64,000 bases of DNA from Lachnospiraceae bacterium. GTDB lineage: Bacteria > Bacillota > Clostridia > Lachnospirales > Lachnospiraceae. Each line of letters begins with the position of its first letter. The stretch's first letter is position 1. The position numbers were made by a program, and so were the translations under genes. The DNA lies in contig CAJTGD010000022.1 in the NCBI GenBank assembly GCA_910575475.1, positions 35,895 through 99,894 on the forward strand, given 5' to 3'. A model generated the notes under the pieces. The model was not told the DNA's origin. It saw only the letters and a list, made by a program, of their open reading frames with translations, and did not search any database. Of the stretch, positions 43,906 to 53,670 are shown in pieces.

Positions 43906-45276
43906 ATGAGTGAAAAAAAGTATCTGAAATGGTATCAGAAATTTGCATTTGGTTTAGGCGATGTGGCAGGGGGCGGCGCCTTTGCTTTTTTATCCAGCTT
44001 TGTAATGATCTATCTGACGAATACGGTAGGTCTAAATGCCGGTGTGATCGGTACATTAATGATGTTTTCCAGAGTGTTTGATGGTATTACGGATGTGTTC
44101 TTCGGTACGTTGATCGACCGGACAAAAAGTAAAATGGGAAAGGCGAGACCGTGGATGTTCTATGGACAGTTCGGCGTCTCAGCAACCTTGTTCCTTGTAT
44201 TTGCCATACCAAATGTAAGCCAGACCATGCAGTATGCATATTTCTTTGTATTTTATACCGCACTGAATGCAGTATTTTACACAGCAAATAATATTGCATA
44301 TTCTTCATTAACGGCTTTGATCACAAGGAACCCACAGGAACGGGTACAATGTGGTTCGATCCGCTTTATTTTATCTTCCATAACGTATACTGTAGTGGCG
44401 TCTGTAGCAATGGGAATGGTGGATTCTTTCGGCGGCGGCGCTGGCGGATGGAGAATGACGGCTTTATTTTTTGCGGTGTTTGCCCTTATTGTAAATTCCA
44501 TCAGTGTATTTATGGTAAAGGAAGTTCCAGAAGAAGATGAGGTTATAGAAACAACGGTAAAAGCTTCGGAACAGAAGAAAATAAGTCTTCTTCGATCAAT
44601 TAAAATTTTGTTTACAAACAAATACTACTTGCTGCTGCTTGCTTTTTATTTCTTGTTTTATGGAGCAAGCGGGCTTACCGGAGGTGTAGGCGCTTACTTC
44701 TGTACTTATTATTTAGAGGATGTTTCTCTATTAGGACCATTAACAATGTGTATGTCGCTGCCAATGTCGATCGGACTTTTGCTGAATCCGTTTTTGGTAA
44801 AGAAGCTGGGAAGCATGCGGCGGGTGAATATGTGGGGATTTGTTGTTTATACAATATGCTCCATTTTGTTTATCCCGGCTACAATGGCCAGGAATCTTCC
44901 TATCATGATGGTACTTTTGTGTATTCGGACAATTGGAAATGCACCGATGATGGGAACAGTTAACGCGTTGATCGCTGAGGTCAGTACACAGATTTATCAT
45001 TATGAAGGAGAACATCTGGAAGGTACAATGTATAGCTGTTCCTCTATTGGAAATAAGGTTGGAACCGGAATAGGCGGTGCTATTGCCGGATGGATTCTTG
45101 CTTTTAGCGGATTTGATGGTATGGCTGCTGTTCAGACAGCAAGTGCTGTGAATGTAATGTTTGGCATGTATGTATTTACTCCGGTTATTACAGGCGCACT
45201 GATCGTTTTGGTAATATACTTGCTGAAAGTGGAAGATGAAAATAAAAAGTGGGAAGCAGAGCATACGAAAAAATAG
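43906..45276 (+). CDS. GPH-family sugar:cation symporter (MFS)
   Basis: 456 residues from ATG 43906 behind GAGGAGGAAATTCAT; the frame is open upstream without a site. Twelve membrane helices. The glycoside-pentoside-hexuronide family pattern is clear: FSRVFDGITDVFFGTLIDRT with SKMGKARPWMFY, then a second half with NAPMMGTVNALIAEVSTQIY and GGAIAGWILAFSGF. It should import a glycoside or glucuronide together with a cation. The GH2 hydrolase gene follows by 26 bp, a standard transporter-hydrolase pair. Intact. Confidence 0.92.
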   Translation: MSEKKYLKWYQKFAFGLGDVAGGGAFAFLSSFVMIYLTNTVGLNAGVIGTLMMFSRVFDGITDVFFGTLIDRTKSKMGKARPWMFYGQFGVSATLFLVFAIPNVSQTMQYAYFFVFYTALNAVFYTANNIAYSSLTALITRNPQERVQCGSIRFILSSITYTVVASVAMGMVDSFGGGAGGWRMTALFFAVFALIVNSISVFMVKEVPEEDEVIETTVKASEQKKISLLRSIKILFTNKYYLLLLAFYFLFYGASGLTGGVGAYFCTYYLEDVSLLGPLTMCMSLPMSIGLLLNPFLVKKLGSMRRVNMWGFVVYTICSILFIPATMARNLPIMMVLLCIRTIGNAPMMGTVNALIAEVSTQIYHYEGEHLEGTMYSCSSIGNKVGTGIGGAIAGWILAFSGFDGMAAVQTASAVNVMFGMYVFTPVITGALIVLVIYLLKVEDENKKWEAEHTKK

Positions 45277-45302
45277 ATTCCAAACAAGAGGAGGAGCAGA
45301 AA

Positions 45303-47777
45303 ATGATACGAAAGAATTTTAATCGTGACTGGAGGATTATCAAAGGCAGTAATTCATCCATGTTATCCATGCTTATGGGCGGCGGAGATATGAGTACGAT
45401 CCAATTGCCGCATGATGCCATGACCCATGAGAAAGTGACGCCGGATACGAAGAACGGGTCGCAGACAGGCTTCTATCCGGGGGCGGAATATGTTTATCTG
45501 AAAAAACTATATGTACCGAAAGAGTGGCTCGAAAAGACAGTGATCGTGGAATTTGAAGGTGTATACAGAACCGCGATGGTCTATGTGAATGGTCATTTTG
45601 CCAAGAAAAACCTGTGCGGATATTCTAATTTCTATGTAACGTTAGATCCATTTCTCAGGTACGGTACGGAAAATGAGATCAAGGTGATTGCAGACAATGC
45701 GGCAGAGCTAAATAGCCGCTAGTATTCCGGAAGCGGTATTTACAGAGATGTAAAGCTTTTGACAGGAGAACGGATCCACATTCCGGCTGATGGCGTCAGT
45801 ATTACTACGCTCAACGCGAATGAAGAATATGCAACGGTAGAGATTCAAACAGAAATTAAAAACCTTCTAAGAACTAAGGAAAAAATAAAAGTAAAAACAA
45901 TGTTCTTATATGAAGGAGAAACTGCAGCAGAAGATATCCTGCCTGTTACCATGTTCCCGCAGGGAGAAGAAACTGTTCGGCAGAGTGTCTGTGTGATGAA
46001 GCCGAAATTATGGGATTGCGAGCATCCTGATCTGTACGAGTGTAAGGTGCAGATTTTGTCCGGTGAATCTGTTTTAGACGAAGTAAGCGAGAAAACAGGT
46101 ATTCGGATGTTTTCCTTAGATGCTGAGCATGGACTTAAGATCAATGGAAAAGAAGTAAAATTGCGGGGAACATGCATTCATCACGACAATGGGATCATCG
46201 GGGCAGCAACTTTAGCGGCAGCAGAAGAACGGAGATGCCGCCAGATCAAAGAAGCCGGATTTAACAGCATAAGAAGCGCACATCATCCAATGAGTAAAGC
46301 GATGCTTTCAGCGTGTGATAAATATGGTGTTTTAGTAATGGATGAGTTGTCAGATATGTGGACATACCATAAAAATCCACAGGATTTAGCATTAGACTTC
46401 GCAGATATTTGGTCAGATCTTGTTGAACGTATGGTGAAGAAAGATTACAATCATCCGTCAGTGTTAATGTATTCATCCGGAAATGAAATCCCGGAGTTAG
46501 GGTTAGACAGCGGCGCAAAAATGAACCGGGATATCTGCAATAGGTTTCATGAGTTAGACCCTTCCAGATATACAACCACGGGAATCAATGGAATGATGGC
46601 CGTCAGCTTTAGCTGTGGTCTGGATAAAATCTTAAGCGATCTGATTGATGATTACAGAGTCGATGACTCAGCTGACAATGCAGGCGGCGGCGCAAATGCA
46701 TTTAATAGTTATATGAGCATTATGGAAGGAGAAGGCGCAGATAATTTTTCCAGACATCCGCTTTTAACAGAAGCTATAGAAGAAAGTGCATTGGCGGCTG
46801 ATATTACCGGATTGAATTATCTGACAGCGCGCCATGTACTTGAAAAGGAGCTTCATCCCAATAAGACCGTGGTAGGAACAGAAACATATCCGGCAGATAT
46901 TGTACGGTTATGGAAAATAGTGAAAGAAAATCCGCATATGCTCGGTGATTTCACCTGGACAGGATATGACTATCTGGGTGAAGCAGGATGTGGTATTTTC
47001 CATTATGACGGGAGCGCGAATTTTTCAAGTATTTTCCCGGAACGCGCAGCGTATATCGGTGATATAAATTTGATCGGATATCGCCGCCCTGTCAGTTATC
47101 TCCGTGAGATTGTCTTTGGGCTTCGAAAAGATCCATATATTGCTGTTGAACGGGTAAACAAATATGGAATGGAATGCTCAAAGAGCGCATGGATGCTGAA
47201 AGATAATGTAGCAAGCTGGACATGGAATGGTTATGAGGGCAGGCCGGCAATCGTAGATGTGTACTCAGATGCGGAAGAAGTAGAATTGTTTTTGAATGGG
47301 AATTCTATGGGACGCAGACCGGCAGGTGAAGAAAACGATTATACGGCAACATATGAGCTTACATATGAACCCGGGGAGCTTGCAGCGGTAAGCTATAAGA
47401 ATGGCCATGAATCCGGACGTCAGGTATTATATACAGCGGATTCAGAAGTGGAGATGTTTATAGATGTGGATAAAACAGATCTGGAAGCGGACGGAGAAGA
47501 CCTGGCATTTCTTACGGTAAAATTGGTGGATAAAAAGGGAAGGGAAAACTTATGGGAAAGTAAAGAAATTCAGATTTCGCTTGAGGGCGCAGGAACAATC
47601 CAGGGATTTGGAAGTGCTGATCCATCGACCACAGGAGGCTATGATGATTTAAAGTGGAATACATACGATGGCTATGTAATGGCTGTTGTCCGTTCTAATA
47701 CCGAAGCGGGCGAGATCAGAGTCACATTTTCTGCAGAAGGGCTTGAAGATAAATCAGTAGTTATTGTTTCACATTAG
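45303..47777 (+). pseudogene. GH2 beta-galactosidase/beta-glucuronidase gene with one in-frame amber codon
   Basis: One continuous frame of 825 codons is interrupted only by TAG at 45720-45722. Before it the sugar-binding domain reads VIVEFEGVYRTAMVYVNGHF to NSR; directly after it comes YSGSGIYRDVKLLTG. GH2 enzymes normally have R-W-Y-x-G-x-G-I-Y-R here, so the stop replaces a conserved Trp (TGG to TAG). The rest is complete: IRSAHHPMSKAMLSACDKYG, acid/base Glu in YSSGNEIPE, nucleophile region VGTETYP, and a C-terminal DUF4982-like part. The start is behind AGAGGAGGAGCAGAAA. Either a fresh nonsense mutation, a read-through case or a base error. Without suppression only a 139-residue fragment is made. 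Confidence 0.85.
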
Positions 47778-47879
47778 TATCATTGTTAAGACTCACGATC
47801 CCAAAGAACAGACCGGCAAATAGTAATAAGTAGATAAAAATTTGATTTTTCCATGTTATACTGTTCCCTGGAGCGCAGG

Positions 47880-48214
47880 TCACGGCTTTTTTCAAATTCA
47901 CGGTGGGGATCCTGAATTTTATCAATACCATGAGCGTAAGCATCCTGGACAGGCAGAGGGAATTTGCCGCAATGGAAGCGGTCGGGGCATCCGGAAGGCA
48001 GGTGCGGGATCTGATCACATGGGAGGGGATCTGGTATTTTGTATTTACGCTGGCACTGTCGGTTACGGCGGGGACCGGGGCTGATTATCTCATCTTCCGG
48101 GTGGTCCGGGAGCATCTGGGGTTCGGGAGGATTAAGGAAAATGAGGCCGCAGATGAATTTCATTTCCTTCGAGGTGTCCTTAGGTATACTCTTCCCTCTA
48201 TCGGTGCAAACTGA
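47880..48214 (+). pseudogene. C-terminal fragment of an FtsX-type ABC permease
   Basis: About 110 codons with the last FtsX domain of a permease: GILNFINTMSVSILDRQREF, AMEAVGASGRQVRDLITWEG and a final membrane helix. This matches the C-terminal region of the permease at 16145-18766 (GILNFINIMVTGILTRQKEL). Everything before about residue 10 of this fragment is missing, so it is the tail of a lost gene. It sits between the GH2 gene and the Fic gene. The sequence left of 47890 shows no permease similarity. Confidence 0.75.
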
Positions 48215-48285
48215 AAAATAACAGCCTTTTGCCTTATGGTTTCAAATTCCATTACCAACCACATTTAACCTTAATTTTCCTGCTA

Positions 48286-48367
48286 AAATAAGGGAAAATA
48301 TACTTATCCATTGAACTTTCCCTTAAATTATGCTATATTTTAAGGGAAAGGAGTGTGATTAAGGGAA
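48286..48367 (+). promoter_or_regulatory. TTTAAGGGAAAG inverted repeat and related motifs upstream of fic
   Basis: CTTTCCCTTAAA (48316-48327) and TTTAAGGGAAAG (48339-48350) are perfect 12-bp inverted repeats with an 11-bp AT-rich centre. Another half-site, TAAGGGAAA, is at 48289-48297 and TTAAGGGAA at 48359-48367 touches the start codon. Similar half-sites lie downstream of the gene (49431-49502). This is the pattern of an operator array, probably for autoregulation. Confidence 0.65.
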
Positions 48368-49413
48368 TGAGGATGTTCAATTATTCATTGATCAAAGACC
48401 AAAAATGGGATTCTGACATACTTGGATATATCGCGGCCATCTACCGGGAAGCCGGAAAGCAGGAGCAATACCTGAAGCAACGGCCCGAGGAGCTTGAAAA
48501 GCTGGTGGAGATCGCGAAGATTCAGAGCACCGAGGCTTCCAACGCGATTGAGGGCATTATTACTACCAATACGCGTATCCGGCAGCTTGTGGAGGAGCGG
48601 ACCGCTCCGAAGAACCGTGATGAACAGGAGATCGCCGGCTACCGTGACGTCCTGAATATCATCCACGAAAGCTTCGATGCCATTCCGATCACGAAAAATT
48701 ATATCCTCCAGCTGCATAAGATCATGTACAGCCACATGAATAATCCCCTGGCAGGACAGACGAAAAATGTCCAGAATTATATCAGCGCAAGCTATCCTGA
48801 CGGGCATTCGGAGATCTTGTTCACGCCGCTTGCCCCATACGAGACTCCGGAGGCCCTGGATAAGATCTGCGAAGAGTACAACAAGGTAATCGGGAATTTT
48901 GAACTGGAACCGTTGATCGCCATACCGGTATTCATCCATGATTTCCTGTGTATCCATCCCTTCAACGACGGCAACGGAAGGATGAGCCGGCTGCTGACTA
49001 CGCTGCTCTTATACCGCAGCGGATTTTATGTAGGAAAGTATATCTCTCTGGAAGCAAAAATCGCGAAAGACAAGGATCTGTACTATGACGCGCTGAGCCG
49101 GTCGCAAGATGGCTGGCATGAAGGCACAGAGGATGTGATCCCTTTTATAAAATATATTCTCAGCACGATCCTTGCGGCTTATAAAGATTTTGGGGATCGT
49201 TTTTCGATCGTAGAGGAAAAGCGGCCGGCCATTGATATGGTGAAAAAAGCGGCAGAATATAAGATCGGAAGATTCACAAAGCAAGATATCCGGGAATTAT
49301 GCCCGTCCTTGAGCATCAGCTCCATTGAAGGCTCTCTGCGGAAATTGGTGGAGAACGGGGAGTTTAAGCGGGAAGGGGTTGGAAAGTCAACCTTCTATAT
49401 CCGGTTGAAATAA
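48367..49413 (+). CDS. Fic-domain protein with C-terminal winged helix
   Basis: 348 residues from ATG 48367; GTG 48355 or ATG 48373 are alternatives. An N-terminal inhibitory-type helix STEASNAIEG (S-x-x-x-E-G, about residues 54-63) precedes the Fic core with IPVFIHDFLCIHPFNDGNG and the complete active-site motif HPFNDGNGRMSR at about 197-208. The last 70 residues form a winged helix (FTKQDIRELCPSLSISSIEG, then LVENGEFKREGVGKSTFYI). Fic enzymes transfer AMP from ATP to hydroxyl groups of target proteins; the inhibitory helix suggests autoinhibition. The winged helix and flanking repeats suggest it binds its own promoter. Intact, lying amid gene debris. Confidence 0.92.
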   Translation: MRMFNYSLIKDQKWDSDILGYIAAIYREAGKQEQYLKQRPEELEKLVEIAKIQSTEASNAIEGIITTNTRIRQLVEERTAPKNRDEQEIAGYRDVLNIIHESFDAIPITKNYILQLHKIMYSHMNNPLAGQTKNVQNYISASYPDGHSEILFTPLAPYETPEALDKICEEYNKVIGNFELEPLIAIPVFIHDFLCIHPFNDGNGRMSRLLTTLLLYRSGFYVGKYISLEAKIAKDKDLYYDALSRSQDGWHEGTEDVIPFIKYILSTILAAYKDFGDRFSIVEEKRPAIDMVKKAAEYKIGRFTKQDIRELCPSLSISSIEGSLRKLVENGEFKREGVGKSTFYIRLK

Positions 49414-49430
49414 GCTGTGCTGTAGTGGGT

Positions 49431-49502
49431 TTTCCCTTAAATGGATCAGGATTCCCTTAAAATCAGTGTATTTTTAGGGGAATCCTGGTGTGTTTAAGGG
49501 AT
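49431..49502. repeat. TTTAAGGGAA-type motifs and long hairpin downstream of fic
   Basis: TTTCCCTTAAA at 49431-49441, ATTCCCTTAAAAT at 49451-49463, ATTTTTAGGGGAAT at 49470-49483 and TTTAAGGGAT at 49493-49502 repeat the upstream operator motif. The middle two are the arms of a longer palindrome (CAGGATTCCC against GGGGAATCCTG) that may also terminate fic transcription. The rest of the gap to 49674 has no recognisable content. Confidence 0.6.
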
Positions 49503-49674
49503 AGGGAACATTCATTAAGGCTGCTGGGAGGTATCATATTTTCCAGGCTGTTATATACCTGCCTTATCTTCCAGTCTGATCTTCCTTTTACCTCTCCATC
49601 AGACACACATTCCACCGCGGAACCATCATGGCCATTCGGCCGTTTATGTAAATATTTTACCATTCTTTCCGCAT

Positions 49675-49875
49675 TTACTCAATTCTTATATAAATTTTTA
49701 AAAATATTGGCTGAAAACAGGAAAATATGCCCAGCGCCCCGGTGGTAGGGTTCAGCTTGCCCAACACGGACAGAGTTACAGACAGAAAGTTGATGCACAT
49801 GTTTCCCATAGCTACGCCAACACTGGCCGTTTTCAGCGCAGGGGCATCGTTGACACCATCCCCTACCATACACAC
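49675..49875 (-). pseudogene. Fragment of a heavy-metal P-type ATPase
   Basis: The minus-strand frame reads MVGDGVNDAPALKTASVGVA, the universal hinge motif of P-type ATPases, then MGNM and directly CINFLSVTLSVLGKLNPTTG, which matches the last membrane helix pair of CadA/ZntA-like pumps (LNPTTGAL). About 50-60 residues normally in between are deleted, and the frame ends in unrelated residues. A tiny fossil of a metal exporter with no function. Confidence 0.75.
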
Positions 49876-49878
49876 CTT

Positions 49879-50457
49879 TCAGATTTTCACATCCAAACCT
49901 GACATTCCCCCCGATCTTCCGGTCACCATTGACGTGATACTCTCATCCGCAAATATCTCATCCAGAATACCCGCAGGAATCGGCTTGCCATGCGTCCAGC
50001 CGGGTATCTTTTCTTTCACAGCACTGGCTGCTTTTCTTCCAATGTTTATTTCCAACTGCCCTAAAGTCCACGCTGCGGCTACCCGGTCTTCTTTCTTTAA
50101 TGTCTTATAATAATTGTTTTTTGCCTGGGCCATTTCTTCCCACTCCGCCTCATTATCACCAGACATTCCATTGTATTTGTAAAATGCATCTTTCACACTG
50201 TTAAAAACAAGCTGCTTCATCTCATCAGATACTTTGATGATCTTCCTCGCATTGGAATTGTTGGTAACGCACATTCCCTCTACGCCGTAGGAATTTTTTC
50301 TATGCCCGGTAAGCTGATCTTCAAGCGTATTCCTCCCGCCAGCACCAGAACGCTTTGTCGATGTCCCACTGCTGAAAGGCATATTAAAATTCATCTTGCT
50401 TCTACTCATCCTTGAAAAAAGCTGCGTAATCCCCTGATTATCATTTCCTATACGCAT
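49879..50457 (-). CDS. Uncharacterised protein C of the LytTR-linked cluster
   Basis: 192 residues from ATG 50457 behind GGGAGGATTTATT. It begins MRIGNDNQGITQLFSRMSRS, has a Ser/Gly/Arg/Lys-rich basic segment (SSGTSTKRSGAGGRNTLEDQ), then a helical region (KVSDEMKQLVFNSVKDAFYK and EWEEMAQAKNNYYKTLKKED) and a tail GRSGGMSGLDVKI. There is no signal peptide or membrane helix. I recognise no domain. It is the last of three unknown genes downstream of the kinase at 52165, with 101 bp to the preceding gene. Likely works with them. The stop codon lies next to the P-type ATPase fossil. Confidence 0.75.
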   Translation of the reverse strand: MRIGNDNQGITQLFSRMSRSKMNFNMPFSSGTSTKRSGAGGRNTLEDQLTGHRKNSYGVEGMCVTNNSNARKIIKVSDEMKQLVFNSVKDAFYKYNGMSGDNEAEWEEMAQAKNNYYKTLKKEDRVAAAWTLGQLEINIGRKAASAVKEKIPGWTHGKPIPAGILDEIFADESITSMVTGRSGGMSGLDVKI

Positions 50458-50558
50458 AATAAATCCTCCCAATTAATATGGTTAAGTCCAACTGTACGCC
50501 TTTGCCTTCTTCCTGCACTTTCACAGGCTGGCTTGATAAATTTTTATATTATTTCTCT

Positions 50559-51293
50559 TTACATGAAAACACTCGCTGCTTTCATGATACTCTGCGCATA
50601 GTCCGCAATCGCAGATCCCGTGACTTCAGGCATATATGTGTATGTAATCCTTTTTGTATCTGCCATACGATCAGCAAGGAAATCCATCATACTGCTCTGC
50701 CTGTATGCCAGTTCCATCTGCTGTCTCCGTTCCTCTGCAACTTTCTGGCTACATTCCAAATTTGACTTCCGCCGTGCTGCTTCTTTCTCCTGTTTGACCT
50801 TATTGATTGCATTCACTTCTGCCACACGTTCCGGAGAATCACTACAGCCGCCAATATAAGTAACACTTCCATCCTCATGGATAACTACACCGCATGGCTG
50901 GTAATCAAGCCCTTGTGCCGCAAATGATTCCTTTAACCTTGGTGTTGCATTAAAGAAATCATCTATTTTCCGCTCATAGTAAGCTGCCTTTTCTGATTCA
51001 TTTGCCATCTGCTCTAAAATATTTGGCGCAATCACAACATCATTGCCTCTCATGCTTTTTCCCACTCTGTCAAGGCTCTGCTGGTCTTTCCCGATACTTT
51101 GGATTGATACATTCCCGTATTTCTGTTCCAAATACTTCCGATATGTGTCTACCCTTGATGTATCTTTATCCTTTATCGCACTTGTACTCTGCAGTCGTTC
51201 TGTAAAACCCGCCCCGCCTGTAGCTGTTTTCTGTGTCCTGTTCGCATATTGGTATACATCTGTCAAAATATCGCCCACTCCTAAAACGCTCAT
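50559..51293 (-). CDS. Uncharacterised protein B of the LytTR-linked cluster (DUF6033-like)
   Basis: 244 residues from ATG 51293 behind GGAGGAAAATTTATAT. It starts MSVLGVGDILTDVYQYANRT and I associate it from memory with the DUF6033 family of Lachnospiraceae; that is not checked. The middle has VVIAPNILEQMANESEKAAY, then CGVVIHEDGSVTYIGG, then a Lys/Glu/Arg-rich coiled coil (KVKQEKEAARRKSNLECSQK). Protein A next door shows the same three blocks in the same order (ISIAIPEKLQEKMDADPEYA, CLVLDEEGEV and a Lys-rich coil), so the two are probably paralogues. No signal peptide. Function unknown. Confidence 0.8.
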   Translation of the reverse strand: MSVLGVGDILTDVYQYANRTQKTATGGAGFTERLQSTSAIKDKDTSRVDTYRKYLEQKYGNVSIQSIGKDQQSLDRVGKSMRGNDVVIAPNILEQMANESEKAAYYERKIDDFFNATPRLKESFAAQGLDYQPCGVVIHEDGSVTYIGGCSDSPERVAEVNAINKVKQEKEAARRKSNLECSQKVAEERRQQMELAYRQSSMMDFLADRMADTKRITYTYMPEVTGSAIADYAQSIMKAASVFM

Positions 51294-51389
51294 ATATAAA
51301 TTTTCCTCCCAACCCAATTCTCTGCGGCACCTGATCTGTTAATCAAAGCTGCCCATGCCCCCTTATGATAAGTCCGGGCATATTTCTCT

Positions 51390-52187
51390 TTACTTTAAAA
51401 CTCCCGCCGCTTCATATGCCGCAGCCGAAACCGCCTTTTTTGCTATACTGGCCTTATAGTATCTCTCGTTTGCTTCCTGTTCCATCAGCCTGTGTCTCAA
51501 GGCGGCTTCCTCATTCAGCCGGACATATTCCTCACGCTTTTTCTTCTTTGCCGCCTGCTCCGCTTTAAACTGACGCACTTCTTCCTCAGAAGGGCCGATG
51601 AGTTTCCCACCCGCAGCACTAAAAACACAGCTTTGTTTGACTTCTCCTTCTTCGTCAAGAACAAGACAGTAACTTATTTCCCACGGTTTCGCTACAATTT
51701 CCCGCGCTCTCGGTCCCAAAGATGCTACAGCCGCACTGTTCCATCTGTCATAATCCGTCTTCCATTTCGCGACTTTGGCATATATTTTTCGGGCATATTC
51801 AGGGTCGGCATCCATCTTCTCCTGCAGCTTTTCCGGAATGGCAATGCTTATTTTCATGGGACCGACTGCCTGCATCCGCCTTTGCGAAACAGGATCGGAC
51901 ATCTTCGGATTACTTCCTGTCGGCCTCCAGTGATTCAATTCCTCAACTGTCGTACTGCTATCAAAATATTTATCAAATGGAAAATCATTTCTTTCCCACA
52001 GGCCCTGCTCTACCTTGCCGGTTCCGACCTTTGTAATCACCTGATAATCCGGAAATACGTCCGAAAAACTCTTTTCCGCCGCAAGCTCCGCAAAGCTTGC
52101 GCCGCCGCTTTTTACTGCTGCCCCTTTCTTCTGGTATTTCCGCGCAAGATCATGCACTCCCAATTTACCTGTCACTCCAAAATCCAT
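51390..52187 (-). CDS. Uncharacterised protein A of the LytTR-linked cluster
   Basis: 265 residues from ATG 52187 behind AAAGGAGAAGTGAGG, overlapping the end of the kinase gene by 23 bp, which ties it to the two-component operon. N-terminus MDFGVTGKLGVHDLARKYQK resembles that of the orphan protein at 34327. Then ISIAIPEKLQEKMDADPEYA, KIYAKVAKWKTDYDRWNSAA, CLVLDEEGEVKQSCVF and a Lys/Glu-rich coil (FKAEQAAKKKKREEYVRLNE) before an Ala-rich end. No export signal or membrane helix is seen. I know no function; the layout suggests a structural or secreted-by-nonclassical-route protein. Confidence 0.8.
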   Translation of the reverse strand: MDFGVTGKLGVHDLARKYQKKGAAVKSGGASFAELAAEKSFSDVFPDYQVITKVGTGKVEQGLWERNDFPFDKYFDSSTTVEELNHWRPTGSNPKMSDPVSQRRMQAVGPMKISIAIPEKLQEKMDADPEYARKIYAKVAKWKTDYDRWNSAAVASLGPRAREIVAKPWEISYCLVLDEEGEVKQSCVFSAAGGKLIGPSEEEVRQFKAEQAAKKKKREEYVRLNEEAALRHRLMEQEANERYYKASIAKKAVSAAAYEAAGVLK

Positions 52188-53670
52188 CCTCACTTCTCCT
52201 TTCATTTTTCATCATTACGGACAGAATGAACACTCTGCCCTTTACCTTGAAATCCATTGTCCCCCGATATTTTTCAGCCGTACTTTTGATGTTTGCAAGC
52301 CCGATCCCGTGGGATTTTTTGTCTGCCTTATCCGTCATGGGGAATTCCTCGCTCCGCCTCCACGCCAGTCGGCCGTCAAAGCTGTTCTCCACCTTGAGGA
52401 TCAGCAGATTCCCTTTCTGTAATGAACTTAAGCCGATAAAAGCATCTGCCGCCTGTTCCTTTTTTTTCAGCTTCCCGCAAGCCTCTATCGCATTGTCCAG
52501 GGCATTCCCCAGGATAACGCCAATGTCATAACTCCTGATCTCCAGTTCCCGCGGGAGCAGCAGCTTATCCGCATCCATTTTCAGATCCGGCACTTCCCGT
52601 ACCGCTTCATGGTATTTCATGTTCAGCAAGGTGTCCACCACTGTGTTCCCCGTCTTAAAGCGGATATCCAGCTTTTCAAAAGTCCGGTTCAGTTCTGATA
52701 AGTAAGCCTGCAGCTCCACATTTTCTTCCTGTCCATCCCTGGCAGCAAGACGCTGGATCACAGAGATCGTATTCTTCATATCATGCTTCATGCTCCGGAT
52801 GCCAGAGTTGACGCGCTCCATCTCTTCCATATGTTCCTGCAGGCTCTCCACCTGCTTTTCAAGGACGATCCTGTTACTCTTTTCCTTGTTCCACCAAACC
52901 ATATCCTGAAACAGCTTTACCCCTTGCAGAATAGAAAGCAGCGACAAAAGCAGGATCGCCGGGAGTACGAAAATCAATATCGGATATCTGTCATACAGCA
53001 GCTTTGCCGTACCGTCCTCCATCGTGACTATGATGATCCGCAGCAGCATACAGATCATCAGCCCTACGGCCGCCGGAGTAAGAATAAATAAAAGTTCCGT
53101 CCTGTTAATATCATAATTCTTTTCACGGAAATCCTGTACGATCTTTCTCAGCGACAAATACAGAACCAGCGCGATCACCAGATACTCTATGATCCATTGA
53201 CCGATCAGCCCTGCGTTTACAGCAATACCAAATGAGCTCTCCGTTGCAAACAGCCCGTTCCTGACACACCAGTTCCACAAGCCAAGCAGTCCATCTCCCA
53301 GCTCCCCCAACAGGATGACTGCCGCATAGCGGCTGATATCCGCGACCGCCTGAAAAGCAACCACAAGAAAAACGGTGATCAGATGGATTGCTTTATAAAA
53401 ACAAACAGCCATGACAGCCAACATACACAGCGCCAGAACCATCTTCCCGGCTTCTACCCTGTAATCCCATTTTTTTGACGGCACGATCCAGAACAAAACC
53501 AGCCTGAACACCACATACAAAGCCATCACCGCCAGGCCGTTCCACTTTCTGTCCTTTATCCTGCTTTCCAGAAAACTCCCATAAAAATATTGCAGGCAGT
53601 ATCCCTGGAACAGATAGAGACACACTGAAAAAAGGATATTTGCTATTTCAAACACTGGATACACCCCCAT
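52165..53670 (-). CDS. GHKL-type sensor histidine kinase
   Basis: 501 residues. Six or seven hydrophobic helices in the first 250 residues form the sensor, followed by a coiled coil (KQVESLQEHMEEMERVNSGI) and the phospho-acceptor motif SMKHDMKNTISVIQRL with His at about 296. The ATPase domain carries ILGNALDNAIEACGKL and SHGIGLANIKSTAEKY. This is the class that pairs with LytTR regulators. It overlaps the regulator gene upstream by 23 bp and protein A downstream by 23 bp, so all three are translationally linked. A 69-bp piece of a very similar kinase gene lies as a fossil at 58818-58886. Confidence 0.93.
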   Translation of the reverse strand: MGVYPVFEIANILFSVCLYLFQGYCLQYFYGSFLESRIKDRKWNGLAVMALYVVFRLVLFWIVPSKKWDYRVEAGKMVLALCMLAVMAVCFYKAIHLITVFLVVAFQAVADISRYAAVILLGELGDGLLGLWNWCVRNGLFATESSFGIAVNAGLIGQWIIEYLVIALVLYLSLRKIVQDFREKNYDINRTELLFILTPAAVGLMICMLLRIIIVTMEDGTAKLLYDRYPILIFVLPAILLLSLLSILQGVKLFQDMVWWNKEKSNRIVLEKQVESLQEHMEEMERVNSGIRSMKHDMKNTISVIQRLAARDGQEENVELQAYLSELNRTFEKLDIRFKTGNTVVDTLLNMKYHEAVREVPDLKMDADKLLLPRELEIRSYDIGVILGNALDNAIEACGKLKKKEQAADAFIGLSSLQKGNLLILKVENSFDGRLAWRRSEEFPMTDKADKKSHGIGLANIKSTAEKYRGTMDFKVKGRVFILSVMMKNERRSEDGFWSDR

